Of a stretch of 64,000 nucleotides of DNA, positions 1 to 9,145 are shown piece after piece. The position numbers and the translations under genes were made by a program. The notes beneath the pieces are model-generated. The model did not search any database. It saw only the letters and a program-made list of their open reading frames with translations, and was not told the DNA's origin. Source of the DNA: Pararhizobium gei (GTDB lineage Bacteria; Pseudomonadota; Alphaproteobacteria; Rhizobiales; Rhizobiaceae); NCBI RefSeq assembly GCF_029223885.1, contig NZ_CP119411.1, positions 1 to 64,000 on the forward strand. The letters run 5' to 3'. Position 1 is the stretch's first letter. Every line of letters starts with the position of its first letter.

Positions 1-336
1 CATGGCGCGGTGCCATCGTTTGTCGCGATGTGCATTCGATACCCTGAACACCGTGTAGCAGAGCAAGGATGACGGGACGAAAAGGGCGAGCGAGGCGACG
101 ATCGCACCCATCCAGCCGGCCAGTTTCCACCCGACAAGTGTGGCAAGCATGACGCCGGGTCCGGGTGCGGCGCGTGAAATGGCAAAGAGTTCCAGGAATT
201 GCTGCGCACTCAGCCATCCGCGGGCCGAGACCACCTGGTTTTCCATCCCGGCGATGATACTGGCGCCGCCACCGATGGAGATCAGCGAAAACGGCACGAA
301 CACCATGATGAGGCCGATCAACGGGTCGTCACGCAT
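1..336 (-). CDS. Chromate transporter, second (C-type) half, partial
   Basis: This is the 5' part of a short CHR-family membrane protein; the 3' end lies beyond the window. The start is the ATG at 336, which overlaps the stop of the gene at 329-895 by 8 bases. The translation begins MRDDPLIGLIMVFVPFSL and carries the glycine-rich segment SIGGGAS and the APGPGVM motif of the CHR domain, with at least two hydrophobic membrane segments in about 112 visible residues. In the short-chain CHR subfamily two half-size proteins encoded side by side act together in chromate or anion export. The family call is firm; the substrate is inferred from the family. Confidence 0.8.
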   Translation of the reverse strand, partial: MRDDPLIGLIMVFVPFSLISIGGGASIIAGMENQVVSARGWLSAQQFLELFAISRAAPGPGVMLATLVGWKLAGWMGAIVASLALFVPSSLLCYTVFRVSNAHRDKRWHRAM

Positions 337-895
337 CGGTCTTGCCCGCCCGGTTCCAGCTGATCGCAATGCTGACGGGGGCGAGGCAGCCAATAACGGT
401 CAGGAGCGGCCAATCCAGGATGCCGACTGTCACCGCAACAACCACGACCACGGCCAAACCTGCCAGGTTACGGGATGCGCGGCGGACCCCGTGCCAGCAT
501 ATCACTATGAGCAGACCGGTCGCGGCAGCAGCGACCCCGGCCAGTGCGGCTTCCAGCGGCCCGACATTGGCGATCGAATCGATCAGCGCGCTGAGGCCGA
601 TGACGGCAAAAAACGGGCCGATGAGAAAGCCGAACGCACCGGCAATCGCCCCCGCCGGGCCGCGCAACTGCTCTCCCATGCAGACGACCAGGTTGATGAC
701 GTTGGCGCCGGGCAGCATCTGCGAAATCGCCATGCTGCTGGCAAAGTCGTCGGCATCGATCCAGCGCTTCTGCTCGACGAACTCCCGGTAAAGCCAGCCT
801 GACAGGCCGCCGCCGAAGCTGAGCAGGCCGATCTTCAAGCAGACGAGAAACAGGCCGGCGAGCGACGCCGGCTGAATGGGCGCGTCATGCGGCAT
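329..895 (-). CDS. Chromate transporter, first (N-type) half
   Basis: A 188-residue integral membrane protein of the CHR family. The start is the ATG at 895 (MPHDAPIQPAS), only a few bases after the stop of the ABC ATPase gene; a longer open frame upstream runs into that gene and is rejected. Motifs seen are SFGGGLSGWLYREF near residue 25 and MLPGANVINL near residue 60, followed by four to five hydrophobic segments. With the overlapping next gene it forms a two-gene short-chain chromate transporter, used for chromate resistance in known members. The tight spacing to the peptide ABC operon suggests co-transcription, which is an odd pairing. Confidence 0.85.
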   Translation of the reverse strand: MPHDAPIQPASLAGLFLVCLKIGLLSFGGGLSGWLYREFVEQKRWIDADDFASSMAISQMLPGANVINLVVCMGEQLRGPAGAIAGAFGFLIGPFFAVIGLSALIDSIANVGPLEAALAGVAAAATGLLIVICWHGVRRASRNLAGLAVVVVVAVTVGILDWPLLTVIGCLAPVSIAISWNRAGKTDA

Positions 896-900
896 CTGTC

Positions 901-2532
901 TCACGCTGCATCCGGCAAATGGACCTCGCTCGCAGCAAGAAGCCGCTTGGTATAGTCGTGCTGAGGAGCGGTGTAGACGCTCGCCGTCGGTCCCTGCTCG
1001 ACGATCTGGCCACGATACATGACGATGACCGAGGTTGCGAAATCCCGCACCAGCGCCAGATCGTGGGCGATGAAAATATAGGATAGGCCAAACTCCCGGC
1101 GTAGCGTCTTCAGGAGGTCGATGACCTGCGCCTGAACCGAAACGTCCAACGCTGAAACGGCCTCGTCGCAGACGATGACTTCGGGCTGGAGCGCCAACGC
1201 CCGAGCAATGGCAATGCGCTGTCGCTGGCCGCCGGAAAACTGATGCGGATGACGGTCGATATGGTCCGGCTTCAGGCCGACACGTTCCAGAAGCTCGACC
1301 ACCCTTCCCCGCCACTCGCTCTTCGGCAGAACACCGGCGTGGATCGCCCACGGCTCCGATACGATTTTCCCGATAGTCATGCGCGGGTTGAGCGATGCGG
1401 TCGGGTCCTGGAAAACGAACTGCATCCGGCGCCTGGCCTTGAAGGTCTCTGCCGCCGACATGCCGTTCATGTCCTTGCCGTCGAAACGGATCGTGCCACT
1501 GGTCGGCGGTTCCAGACCGAGCAGCATGCGCGCCAATGTCGATTTTCCGGAACCGGATTCACCGACGATGCCGAGCGTTTCTCCGCTGCGGAGTACGAAG
1601 CTGGCATTGTCGACCGCACGCACCGCATTCGGCCCGGCTTCTGCCGCTTTGCCCGGATGCACGCCGTAGATGCGTGAGACATCCTGGACCTCAAGCAGCG
1701 TCCGGCGCGTCTCGAAGGTCGCCGCCTGGGTTTCGAAACCGTGCCGCCCCGGCATCGCGTCCAGAAGCTTGCGCGTATAGGGATGGGACGGCGCTGTCAT
1801 GATGACGGACGCTGTCCCGGTCTCGACGACGCGACCGTTCTGCATGACCACGACGCGATGGGCGACCTTTTCGACGACGCCCAGATCGTGCGTGATGAGA
1901 ACCAGCCCCATGCCGCTTTCCGCCTGCAGCGACTTCAGGAGATCAAGCACCTGCGCCTGAACGGTGACATCAAGCGCGCTGGTCGGCTCATCGGCAATCA
2001 GCAGGTCGGGTTCGAGCGCGATCGCAGAGGCGATCATGATGCGTTGCCGCTGGCCGCCGGAAAACTGGTGGGGATATTGCCGCGCCCGCCGCTCCGGGTC
2101 GTTGATGCCGACCTTATGCAGCAACTCAATTACACGTGCATGGGCAGTCTTCCTGTCAAAGCCATGGATCCGCAGGGTTTCGGCAATCTGCCAGCCGATC
2201 GGGTAGACTGGATTGAGCGCGGCCAGGGGATCCTGGAAAATCATCGATATCTTGCGGCCATTGATCTTCTGACGCTCGGCACGCGGCACCTGCAGCAGAT
2301 CGCGGCCGCGGTACAGTATCTGTCCGCTGGAAATGACGGCAGGCGGCGCGTCGACGAGATCAAGGACCGCGGAAGCGCTGACGCTCTTGCCCGATCCGCT
2401 TTCGCCAAGAATGGCGAGCGTCTCGCCCGGATTGACCGACCAGCTCACATCATCGACGGCATGAACCACGCCGCGGCGGCTGGGAAAGCTGATGCTCAGG
2501 TTTCTGATTTCGAGGAGTGGCTGATCAGTCAT
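901..2532 (-). CDS. Dipeptide/oligopeptide ABC transporter, fused double ATP-binding protein
   Basis: 543 residues with two complete ABC ATPase domains, so it corresponds to DppD and DppF fused in one chain (GsiA-like). Domain 1 has Walker A GESGSGKS near residue 42, signature SGGQRQRI near 158 and Walker B LLIADEPTSALD. Domain 2 has Walker A GESGSGKS near residue 323, signature SGGQRQRIAIARALAL and Walker B VIVCDEAVSALD. It should energise import through the two permeases encoded just upstream, whose frame it overlaps by 8 bases. Substrate is unknown: the family moves peptides, glutathione, nickel or opine-like molecules. Confidence 0.9.
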   Translation of the reverse strand: MTDQPLLEIRNLSISFPSRRGVVHAVDDVSWSVNPGETLAILGESGSGKSVSASAVLDLVDAPPAVISSGQILYRGRDLLQVPRAERQKINGRKISMIFQDPLAALNPVYPIGWQIAETLRIHGFDRKTAHARVIELLHKVGINDPERRARQYPHQFSGGQRQRIMIASAIALEPDLLIADEPTSALDVTVQAQVLDLLKSLQAESGMGLVLITHDLGVVEKVAHRVVVMQNGRVVETGTASVIMTAPSHPYTRKLLDAMPGRHGFETQAATFETRRTLLEVQDVSRIYGVHPGKAAEAGPNAVRAVDNASFVLRSGETLGIVGESGSGKSTLARMLLGLEPPTSGTIRFDGKDMNGMSAAETFKARRRMQFVFQDPTASLNPRMTIGKIVSEPWAIHAGVLPKSEWRGRVVELLERVGLKPDHIDRHPHQFSGGQRQRIAIARALALQPEVIVCDEAVSALDVSVQAQVIDLLKTLRREFGLSYIFIAHDLALVRDFATSVIVMYRGQIVEQGPTASVYTAPQHDYTKRLLAASEVHLPDAA

Positions 2533-3451
2533 GTCTGCCTACCGATGTCTGGAGGCGCCAGCGTTCGACCGGATCGGTCACGACGCGGAGCCAGTTTGAA
2601 AGGAGATTGAGAGCCATGGTGACGAGCATGATCGCGACACCCGGCCAGAAGGCCAGCCACCATGCGGACCCCAGGTAGTTGCGGCCGTCCGCGACCATCA
2701 GGCCCCAGGTCACCTCCGGTGGCTGGATGCCGATGCCCAGGAAGCTGAGACCGGACTCGACCAGCATGACGAAGGCGATTTCCAGTGCCGCGAGATTGAT
2801 CACGGTCGGCAGCACCATGGGTGCGATATGCCTGAGAAGAATCCGGTCCGTCCGGGCACCCATTGCCTTTGCAGCGGTAACAAACATCCGCTCCTTGATT
2901 TCCAGCACCTCGGCGCGAACAGTCCTGAGGAAGATCGGGATACGGGAAACCGCAAGCACGAGAATGACATTGGTGATGCCGGGATCGAACACGAACAACA
3001 CGATGACCGCCAGGAGCATGGATGGAAAACTCATGATCGCATCTGCAAGACGCAGAAGCAGCGCACTGACCCATCCGCCCTTGTATCCCGCGACGAGCCC
3101 GAGCACGCCGCCGATCATCATCGAAAGCAGAACGGCGCTGGCGGCGATGACCATGGTGTTCTGGCTGGCGACGATGATGCGGGCGAGAAGGCTGCGGCCA
3201 AGCGCATCGGCGCCAAGGAAGAACATCCAGCCCTTGCGGAGCGAGAAGGGTGGCGCGTTGCGCGCCATGAGATTGACGGCGCGCGCCTGGTCGGCAAGCA
3301 GCCATGGGCCAAGAAGAACACAGGCGAGCACGATCAGAAGCAGGGCAGCCGAAACCGTGGCGACCTTGTCCTGCCAGAGCAGACCGAGGATTTCCTTGAA
3401 GCCCCCGGATGGCGCGGCGGGTTTGACGGTGAGGGAAACGGGCGCGGTCAT
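2525..3451 (-). CDS. ABC transporter permease, DppC-type
   Basis: About 308 residues from the ATG at 3451 (MTAPVSLTVKPAAPS), chosen because it sits directly against the stop of the DppB-type permease (3453-3455); the open frame extends further upstream but into that gene. Six hydrophobic segments are visible, with an N-terminal cytoplasmic tail and a binding-protein-dependent inner membrane component domain containing the EAA loop region around VRAEVLEIKERMFVTAAKA. The protein forms the heterodimeric membrane channel with the neighbouring permease. It belongs to an operon with order substrate-binding protein, permease B, permease C, double ATPase. Confidence 0.88.
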   Translation of the reverse strand: MTAPVSLTVKPAAPSGGFKEILGLLWQDKVATVSAALLLIVLACVLLGPWLLADQARAVNLMARNAPPFSLRKGWMFFLGADALGRSLLARIIVASQNTMVIAASAVLLSMMIGGVLGLVAGYKGGWVSALLLRLADAIMSFPSMLLAVIVLFVFDPGITNVILVLAVSRIPIFLRTVRAEVLEIKERMFVTAAKAMGARTDRILLRHIAPMVLPTVINLAALEIAFVMLVESGLSFLGIGIQPPEVTWGLMVADGRNYLGSAWWLAFWPGVAIMLVTMALNLLSNWLRVVTDPVERWRLQTSVGRHD

Positions 3452-3452
3452 C

Positions 3453-4370
3453 TCAGCTATACCGGATGCGTGGATCGACGAGTGCATAGGTGATATCCAC
3501 AATGATGTTGATGACAAAGACGGCGAGCGCGGTGACCAGGACGGCAGCCTGGATGACGGTAAAATCCCGAAGCATGACGGAATCGATCATCAGCTTACCG
3601 ATCCCCGGAAATCCGAAAACGGTTTCGACGATGACGGCGCCGTTGACGATGCCGGCAGCCTGGTCGCTGGCCACCGTGATCACCGGCAGAAGTCCGTTTC
3701 GAAGCGCATGGACAAAAACGATCGCCCGCGAGCCGACGCCTTTGGCGCGGGCTGTCTTGATGTAGGCGGAGGACAGCGCCGTCATCATCGACGTGCGCAC
3801 GACCTGGACCAGAACCCCGGTCGGGCGCAGCATCAGCACGGCAACAGGCAAAATCCAGTGGAGCGGTGTCCCGGTGCCGGATGTCGGCAGAGCCCTGAGC
3901 GTCACGGCAAAGACCAGCACGCCGACAATGGCAACCCAGAAGTTCGGCGTGCTGGCGCCGATCAGTGAAATGAAGCTGGCGAGACGGTCGAAGACGCCGC
4001 CGGGACGGAACGCGGCGAGCGAACCGGTGACCACCGATACGAGGATGACCAGAGGCATCGTGAAGGCAGCGAGCGTCAGCGTCGTCGGGAAGGCCTGCAA
4101 AACGACATCGACGGCGGGGCGCGAGAATTGCAGCGATTGGCCCATGTCGAAATGCAGCAGCCCCCACAGGAAGTGGCCGAACTGGATATAGAGCGGATCA
4201 TTGAAGCCGAACTGCTCGTTGAACTGGTGACGGATCTCGGCGGATGCATCCTGAGGCAGATAGAGATCGGCCGGCGAACCGGTCATGCGCGCCAGAAAGA
4301 AGACCAAGACGATCAGCACAAGCAGAGAAAAGACGCTCTGCAACGACCGTTTAAAGATGAATGAACCCAT
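3453..4370 (-). CDS. ABC transporter permease, DppB-type
   Basis: 305 residues beginning MGSFIFKRSLQSVFSLLV, the typical N-terminal membrane helix of DppB/OppB permeases, followed by the conserved extracytoplasmic segment ending in HFLWGLLHFDMGQSL and further membrane helices. The EAA-loop equivalent is visible as SSAYIKTARAKGVGSRAIV near residue 205. A GGAGG-type ribosome binding site precedes the ATG at 4370. It pairs with the DppC-type permease downstream to form the channel of the peptide-class importer. Confidence 0.88.
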   Translation of the reverse strand: MGSFIFKRSLQSVFSLLVLIVLVFFLARMTGSPADLYLPQDASAEIRHQFNEQFGFNDPLYIQFGHFLWGLLHFDMGQSLQFSRPAVDVVLQAFPTTLTLAAFTMPLVILVSVVTGSLAAFRPGGVFDRLASFISLIGASTPNFWVAIVGVLVFAVTLRALPTSGTGTPLHWILPVAVLMLRPTGVLVQVVRTSMMTALSSAYIKTARAKGVGSRAIVFVHALRNGLLPVITVASDQAAGIVNGAVIVETVFGFPGIGKLMIDSVMLRDFTVIQAAVLVTALAVFVINIIVDITYALVDPRIRYS

Positions 4371-4447
4371 ATCAGCCTCCTCCGCCGGATGTGGATCGGG
4401 GGTCGGACATCATCGGCATCAGCCGCTGGTTCGCCACCCATTGAGGT

Positions 4448-4473
4448 TGGCGACGGGCGTTCACCGCCCGCCA
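4448..4473 (-). terminator. Intergenic hairpin (possible attenuator)
   Basis: A GC-rich inverted repeat with core arms CGGGCG (4454-4459) and CGCCCG (4465-4470), extended by flanking complementary bases, lies just after the stop of the substrate-binding protein gene and before the permease gene. There is no clear T tract, so it is more likely to protect or partly attenuate the message than to end it. Such hairpins often let the binding protein be made in excess of the membrane parts. Confidence 0.35.
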
Positions 4474-4484
4474 CCCCGTCTACG

Positions 4485-6014
4485 CTATTTCAGCTTCAGC
4501 CGTGCGAGCTGCAGTTCGACGGCGTTGGCGATTGTCGGCGTAAAGTCCAGCCGCTTTCCAACACGCATATAGTTGACCATATGAAAGAGCGGCACGTCGG
4601 CGACGATATCCTCATAGATGCGGCGGAACACCTCGTTATATTCCTCCGCCCGCTTGGCGCCGGATTGCGTGCCGGCATCGACGATCAGGGCGTCGAGGTC
4701 GGCATCATGCAACTCGCTCTGGCGACCGTTTGAATGGTACTTGAAGAATGCGGTGAAAGCTGCGTCGCCGCTGTTGTTGTCGTGCATCGTCAGAAAGATG
4801 TTGGGCTGGCGATCCTCGGCGAACGGCTTGTTGGCCATCTTCAGCCACTGCGTCATCTCGAGATTGTCGAGCTTGATGTTGAGACCGACGCCGCGCAGCA
4901 TTTCGGCCGCCGCTTCGACGAACTCATTGCTGTTGGCAAACATTGCCGGACGGCCAATCATGCGGATCTCGCGATCCACGTCGACACCATCCGCCTTTGC
5001 CTGTGCCAGCAATGCCTTGGCCTGTTCCGGGTCATATGCCCAGGGTTTCAAGTTGGCGTTGAAGCCGAGCACGCTTGGTCCGACCTGCTGCATGGCAAGT
5101 TCGGCCTTGTCGCTGATGATGCTGCCGAGAAAAGCCTGGCGATCGATGGCCAGATTGATGGCCTTGCGCACCCGAACGTCGTTGAGCGGCGGAATATCCA
5201 CGGACAGGCGGAACAGGGCGCTATCGGAATTCGGATAAACTTTGTCGGTTTCCGGGTTCGTTGCATCCTGGGGTGCAATCGAGAAGGCCAGGTCCGCTTC
5301 GCCGGTTTCGACCATGGCAGCGGCCACGGAGGATTCGGAGCGCCACACATAGGTTGCCTTGTCGATTACCGGCTTCTCGCCCCAATAGGCGTCGTTGCGC
5401 ACGAGGCCGACATTTTCGCCCTGCGTCCAGTGATCGAACTTGTAGGGGCCTGTGCCGATCGGGTCGGCCGTATATTCGCCTTTCGGCGTCTTCACCGACG
5501 AGATCGTCAACTGCGCCAGCAACGTCGGCAGGATGGGAACCGCGGTCTTGGTGGTGAACTTCGCCGTATGCGCGTCGACCTCGGTCGCCTTGACATCGGT
5601 TCCATCCAGGTACTTGGTGCGCGTGATGCACGTTAGCGCCGGATCGTTGGTGCGTTCCAGCGAGTGAATGACCGCTTTCGCATCGAATGGCGTGCCGTCA
5701 TGAAACGTGATGCCTTGGCGAAGCTTGAAGACCCATTCCGTCGGCGCGGTCTGTTCCCAGCTTTCCGCAAGACGGGGCAGCGTCGTGTGCTTGTCGTAGT
5801 CAAGCTCGACGAGTGTCTCAACGACATTTTGCTTGATGATACGGCCGATAACCGAACGCGGCGTTTCGCATGGATCGAGGCGATCCGGCCCGGCCGGCAG
5901 GACGATGGTCACCGCGGTGGCATCCTGTGCGGATGCCAGGTTCGGCGGCGCAATCAAGGCGGTCGATGTGACCACCGCTATGGTTTTCCAGAAACTCAAC
6001 GACGTTCTCCTCAT
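4485..6014 (-). CDS. ABC transporter substrate-binding protein, peptide class (SBP_bac_5)
   Basis: 509 residues with an N-terminal signal peptide (hydrophobic TIAVVTSTALIAPPNLASA, cleavage expected after ASA). The mature part matches the family-5 extracytoplasmic binding proteins (DppA/OppA): HTTLPRLAESWEQ, FKLRQGITFHDGTPFDAKAV near residue 95, and PIGTGPYKFDHW near 165. It captures the substrate in the periplasm and hands it to the two permeases. The first gene of the operon after the RraA-like gene. The ligand cannot be read from sequence; the neighbouring RraA-like protein suggests an organic acid or amino-acid-derived compound rather than only peptides. Confidence 0.9.
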   Translation of the reverse strand: MRRTSLSFWKTIAVVTSTALIAPPNLASAQDATAVTIVLPAGPDRLDPCETPRSVIGRIIKQNVVETLVELDYDKHTTLPRLAESWEQTAPTEWVFKLRQGITFHDGTPFDAKAVIHSLERTNDPALTCITRTKYLDGTDVKATEVDAHTAKFTTKTAVPILPTLLAQLTISSVKTPKGEYTADPIGTGPYKFDHWTQGENVGLVRNDAYWGEKPVIDKATYVWRSESSVAAAMVETGEADLAFSIAPQDATNPETDKVYPNSDSALFRLSVDIPPLNDVRVRKAINLAIDRQAFLGSIISDKAELAMQQVGPSVLGFNANLKPWAYDPEQAKALLAQAKADGVDVDREIRMIGRPAMFANSNEFVEAAAEMLRGVGLNIKLDNLEMTQWLKMANKPFAEDRQPNIFLTMHDNNSGDAAFTAFFKYHSNGRQSELHDADLDALIVDAGTQSGAKRAEEYNEVFRRIYEDIVADVPLFHMVNYMRVGKRLDFTPTIANAVELQLARLKLK

Positions 6015-6037
6015 TGTCGATGGAATTTTGATAAAGA

Positions 6038-6667
6038 TCAGGACCTCACGAGTTGCAGGCGCGCTTCCTTGTATCCGGCGATCTTCACGCGCTCCCGTTC
6101 CTCCTGTGCGCGGATTGCCGGCAGAAGCTCCCGGGCGACTTCAGGCGCAAGCGCCACGATCCCGTCGTCATCTCCGACGATGAGATCTCCGGGATGAACG
6201 ACCAAGCCACCAATGGAAACCGGCACGTTCAGCGATCCGGGTCCGTTCTTGTACGGACCCTTGTGGGTGATACCGCGGGCATAGCAGGGAAGGTCGGAGG
6301 CACGGATCGCCGAAACGTCACGGATCGCGCCGTCAAGCACGAAGCCGGCCACGCCGATCGATTCCGCATGCGTGAGAATGATTTCGCCAATCAGTGCCTG
6401 GCTGACATCGCCGCCGCCATCGACAACGATGACGTCGCCGCGCCGGGCGATCTTCAACGCCGCATGGATGGCCAGGTTGTCGCCATTGCGGGTCTTGACG
6501 GTCAATGCCGTGCCTACCAGCTGGCCGCCCTTGTGATAGGGAAGGATGCCCGTGGCGCCGGGCAAACGGGCCATGTTGTCGCTGATGATGGAGGTGGCGA
6601 CACCGCGAAATTCGGAAACCAGTTCGGATCCGACCTGCGTGGCGGCCGGGTGCTGTTCTATCGTCAT
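6038..6667 (-). CDS. RraA-like / 4-hydroxy-4-methyl-2-oxoglutarate aldolase-family protein
   Basis: 209 residues from the ATG at 6667, chosen because AGGAGG sits 6 bases upstream; an earlier ATG at 6688 lacks such a site. The protein matches the RraA-like fold: KTRNGDNLAIHAALK, ARRGDVIVVDGGGD, IGVAGFVLDGAIRDVSAI with the metal/substrate-binding DGAIRD, and a C-terminal GDLIVGDDDGIVALAPE. Family members are class II pyruvate aldolases of aromatic or sugar-acid breakdown, or RNase E regulators. The location at the head of a peptide-class ABC operon, divergent from LysR, favours a catabolic enzyme for the imported compound. Confidence 0.82.
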   Translation of the reverse strand: MTIEQHPAATQVGSELVSEFRGVATSIISDNMARLPGATGILPYHKGGQLVGTALTVKTRNGDNLAIHAALKIARRGDVIVVDGGGDVSQALIGEIILTHAESIGVAGFVLDGAIRDVSAIRASDLPCYARGITHKGPYKNGPGSLNVPVSIGGLVVHPGDLIVGDDDGIVALAPEVARELLPAIRAQEERERVKIAGYKEARLQLVRS

Positions 6668-6722
6668 ATAATCCTCCTTGGCAGCCATCTCCTCGGCTGC
6701 TCAACTCCGGCAAAGGTTACGC

Positions 6723-6774
6723 TTGCTTAACCAAGCAAAAAAGCGATATTTTCTACTATAAATAAATCGCTTTT
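6723..6774. promoter_or_regulatory. Putative LysR operator region in divergent promoter
   Basis: The AT-rich gap between the RraA-like gene and the lysR gene holds two inverted repeats: TTGCTT-AACC-AAGCAA at 6723-6738 and a longer-spaced pair AAAAGCGAT (6739-6747) / ATCGCTTTT (6766-6774). Paired dyads of this size between a LysR gene and a divergent operon are the usual recognition and activation sites. The assignment to this LysR protein is inferred from position. Confidence 0.5.
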
Positions 6775-6789
6775 GTTCATGGGAAGCCG

Positions 6790-7713
6790 ATGTTCACGTT
6801 GAAACAGATGGAAGCGCTCTATTGGGTCGCAACACTTGGCAGTTTTGAGGCTGCCGGCTCTTACCTCAACGTGACGCAGTCGACGATTTCAAAGCGCATC
6901 GGCGAGCTCGAAAGCCGCTTCTCAGCACCGCTGTTCGATCGCAGCAGCCGGCAATCCGTGCTGACCAGCAAGGGACGTGACATCCGCGATATCGCCGAGC
7001 AGATGCTGCGGCTGAACGACCGCCTGACGCTCACCGCCCGAACCTCAAACGCGCCGCCGTTTCGTTTCCGGCTGGGCGTGACGGACCTCGTCGCCCTCTC
7101 CTGGCTGCCGGAATTGCTGGCGACCATTCTCGACAGGTATCCTGGAATTTCGCTGGAACCCGAGATTGACCTTACGGCGGGTCTTCTCGAACGCCTAACC
7201 GAGCGCAAGATCGACTTCGTGATCTGTCCGCGCGTCACGCAGCACCCGCAGTTCGTCAACATGCGGCTGGGCGAAATCGAGCTGGTCTGGATGTGCAGTC
7301 CGAAAATCTACAATGGCAGCGAGGTGCTGACCAAAGTGGAAATGCTGCGATATCCTCTTCTTATCCAATCGGCTGGCTCGATGCTGCGGCCGATTCTCCA
7401 CGACGTGATCGACAATCCCCGCCTGCCCTTCGGCAAGACGATTTCCTGCAACAACATGGCAGCGCTTGCCGAGCTGGCCGCCTATGGCCTCGGCATCACC
7501 ATCCTGCCAAAGGCATTCTTCAGCCGGTATGTCGATGACGGGCGCCTTCACGTCATGAAGTCCGAGTTCGAGCTACCTAAACTCGAATATTTCATCACCT
7601 ACCGCAACGACTATAACGGCGCCTTCTTCGAGGAAATCGCCGAAATTAGCCGCGATCTCTGTGATTTCACGAAGGATCTTAAAAAGCCTGAGGGAGAGGT
7701 GTTTGGAAATTAG
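6790..7713 (+). CDS. LysR-family transcriptional regulator
   Basis: 307 residues. The N-terminal winged helix-turn-helix (MFTLKQMEALYWVATLGSFEAAGSYLNVTQSTISKRIGELE) is diagnostic, followed by the linker helix and a periplasmic-binding-like effector domain from about residue 90. GGGAAG precedes the ATG. It is divergent from the RraA-like gene and ABC operon and most likely controls them in response to the imported or catabolised compound. The gene ends immediately before a recombinase remnant, so this marks the edge of the intact catabolic block. Confidence 0.92.
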   Translation: MFTLKQMEALYWVATLGSFEAAGSYLNVTQSTISKRIGELESRFSAPLFDRSSRQSVLTSKGRDIRDIAEQMLRLNDRLTLTARTSNAPPFRFRLGVTDLVALSWLPELLATILDRYPGISLEPEIDLTAGLLERLTERKIDFVICPRVTQHPQFVNMRLGEIELVWMCSPKIYNGSEVLTKVEMLRYPLLIQSAGSMLRPILHDVIDNPRLPFGKTISCNNMAALAELAAYGLGITILPKAFFSRYVDDGRLHVMKSEFELPKLEYFITYRNDYNGAFFEEIAEISRDLCDFTKDLKKPEGEVFGN

Positions 7714-7719
7714 GCCGGC

Positions 7720-8330
7720 ATGGGTGGAAGTGCGCGTCAGGTGCTGCTGTCCATGACGAACGATCAGATTCACTTCCCGCGGCAGTCGGATGAAGGGCGC
7801 ATGACCAACTTCGTATGGACGCCGGTCCGTTATCGCAATGTGATCGGCATCCTCAAAAACCCTTTCTACGCCGGCGTCTACGTCTATGGAAAGAGTGAGA
7901 AGTGGACTGCCATCGTCGATGGACGGGCTCGGCGCAGTTACGGTCACGGCAAGCCATCGGCACCTGGGAGGTAATGATCCGGGACCATCACGAAGGTTAC
8001 ATTAGTTGGGAAGATTACGAGCGCAACCAACAGCAATTGGCGCTCAATAATTATGGCCGCTCGGGCGGGACTAAATCGGACCGCGGTGGCAAAGCGCTAT
8101 TATCGGGTCTCCTAACCTGCGGGCGGTGTGGGCGGCGGCTGAGTGTTGCCTATACGGGCAATCCACACAGTCCTGTAACAAGCAGAATCTAATGATGGGC
8201 TTGCGCCGATGCATGACGTTTGGTGGCCCGAAGGTCGATGCGGCGGCTGCGCGCGAGTTGTTGCGCGCGGTTGAACCGTTAGCGATCGAAGCGCCGAGGT
8301 TCGCCATGTCGGCCGCGAGGGGGTTACGGG
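7720..8330 (+). pseudogene. Large serine recombinase remnant (frameshifted)
   Basis: Three successive reading frames together match the middle and zinc-ribbon part of a large serine recombinase: GSARQVLLSMTNDQIHFPR and YRNVIGILKNPFYAGVYVYG (7720-7970), then WEVMIRDHHEGYISWEDYER and LLSGLLTCGRCGRRLSVAY with the zinc-binding CGRCG (7960-8160), then LMMGLRRCMTFGGPKVDAAA (8180-8300). The catalytic N-terminal resolvase domain and the C-terminus are missing. Frameshifts near 7965 and 8160 break it. It is a decayed fragment that cannot make an active recombinase. Confidence 0.75.
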
Positions 8331-8365
8331 CTATCAGGTTGCGATGGCGGTTGACCGCGCGGCAA

Positions 8366-8690
8366 CCAAACCTTCATGCAGGTGGAAGGGCAAGGCGTCC
8401 TCGTTCCTGTCGAGCCATTTGTTCAGGTTCTGAACGACGCCTCCGTGAGGGACTTCTTTCTGCGTTATGCGCATACTTGCGAAACTCAAGCGGTGTATTC
8501 CGCCTTGGGGAATGCCCAACACCTTATGCATGAGCGTCTCGCGCGCTGGCTGTTGATGTGCCACGATCGCGTTGACGGAGACCACCTCCAGCTGACCCAC
8601 GAATTTCTGTCTCTGATGTTGGGCTTGCGCCGCTCGGAAGTGACCGATCATCTGCACAAGCTGGAAGGCCTGCACTCGATCGCCATTGCG
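8366..8690 (+). pseudogene. Crp/Fnr-family regulator remnant
   Basis: The frame reads a C-terminal part of a rhizobial Crp/Fnr-like regulator: VRDFFLRYAHTCETQAVYSA, HERLARWLLMCHDRVDGDHL and the helix-turn-helix LSLMLGLRRSEVTDHLHKLEG. The cyclic-nucleotide-binding N-terminus is absent and the frame departs from the family after KLEGLHSIA near 8690, although it stays open to 8891 by chance. It directly follows the recombinase remnant, so both probably belong to one decayed patch. Confidence 0.6.
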
Positions 8691-9145
8691 TTCTCCATGT
8701 GCTGTGAGAATGCCGCCGTGCCCTATCCGGCGTCGCGCGGCCCGGCAATCCCGGACTGCAAGCGACAGTGTTCAGGACTAGTTCCTCGCGGACGGTACTT
8801 GTACGAAAGCGCACGAAAGCCGAAAGTTCGCGCAAGGGTTCTTTTCATAGCGGATACTCCTGTTGTGGATGGGTGCTTAGAACCGCAGTAGCGTCGCAAA
8901 GTTCCAGAGGGGAACAATCATAACCCGTTGCAGGTTCTCAGCGAAAACAGGAAACCTGATCAGAAGATCGATGATGATTTGAAGTGCCACTTAGCGGCTT
9001 TTCAATCCCAACTCGAGGCGATGACGGGTGATAAGTTTTTTTGTATCGATGCCGTGGCCAAGATGTGCGTTGTGCAACAACGAAAAAGGAACTTCCCTTT
9101 TTTTGAATGTTGAATGTTTAGCGTAAAGAGAAGAGGGTCGAAAAA
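8691..9145. other. Non-coding gap with a decayed copy of the downstream small gene
   Basis: No convincing gene is seen. Around 8985-9045 the DNA resembles the start of the small gene at 10565: the local translation QLEAMTGDKFF parallels RLEAMTRDEVF, with shared bases ggcgatgacg. The stretch just before 9146 is AT-rich and probably holds the promoter of the TIGR02587 gene. Confidence 0.4.
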
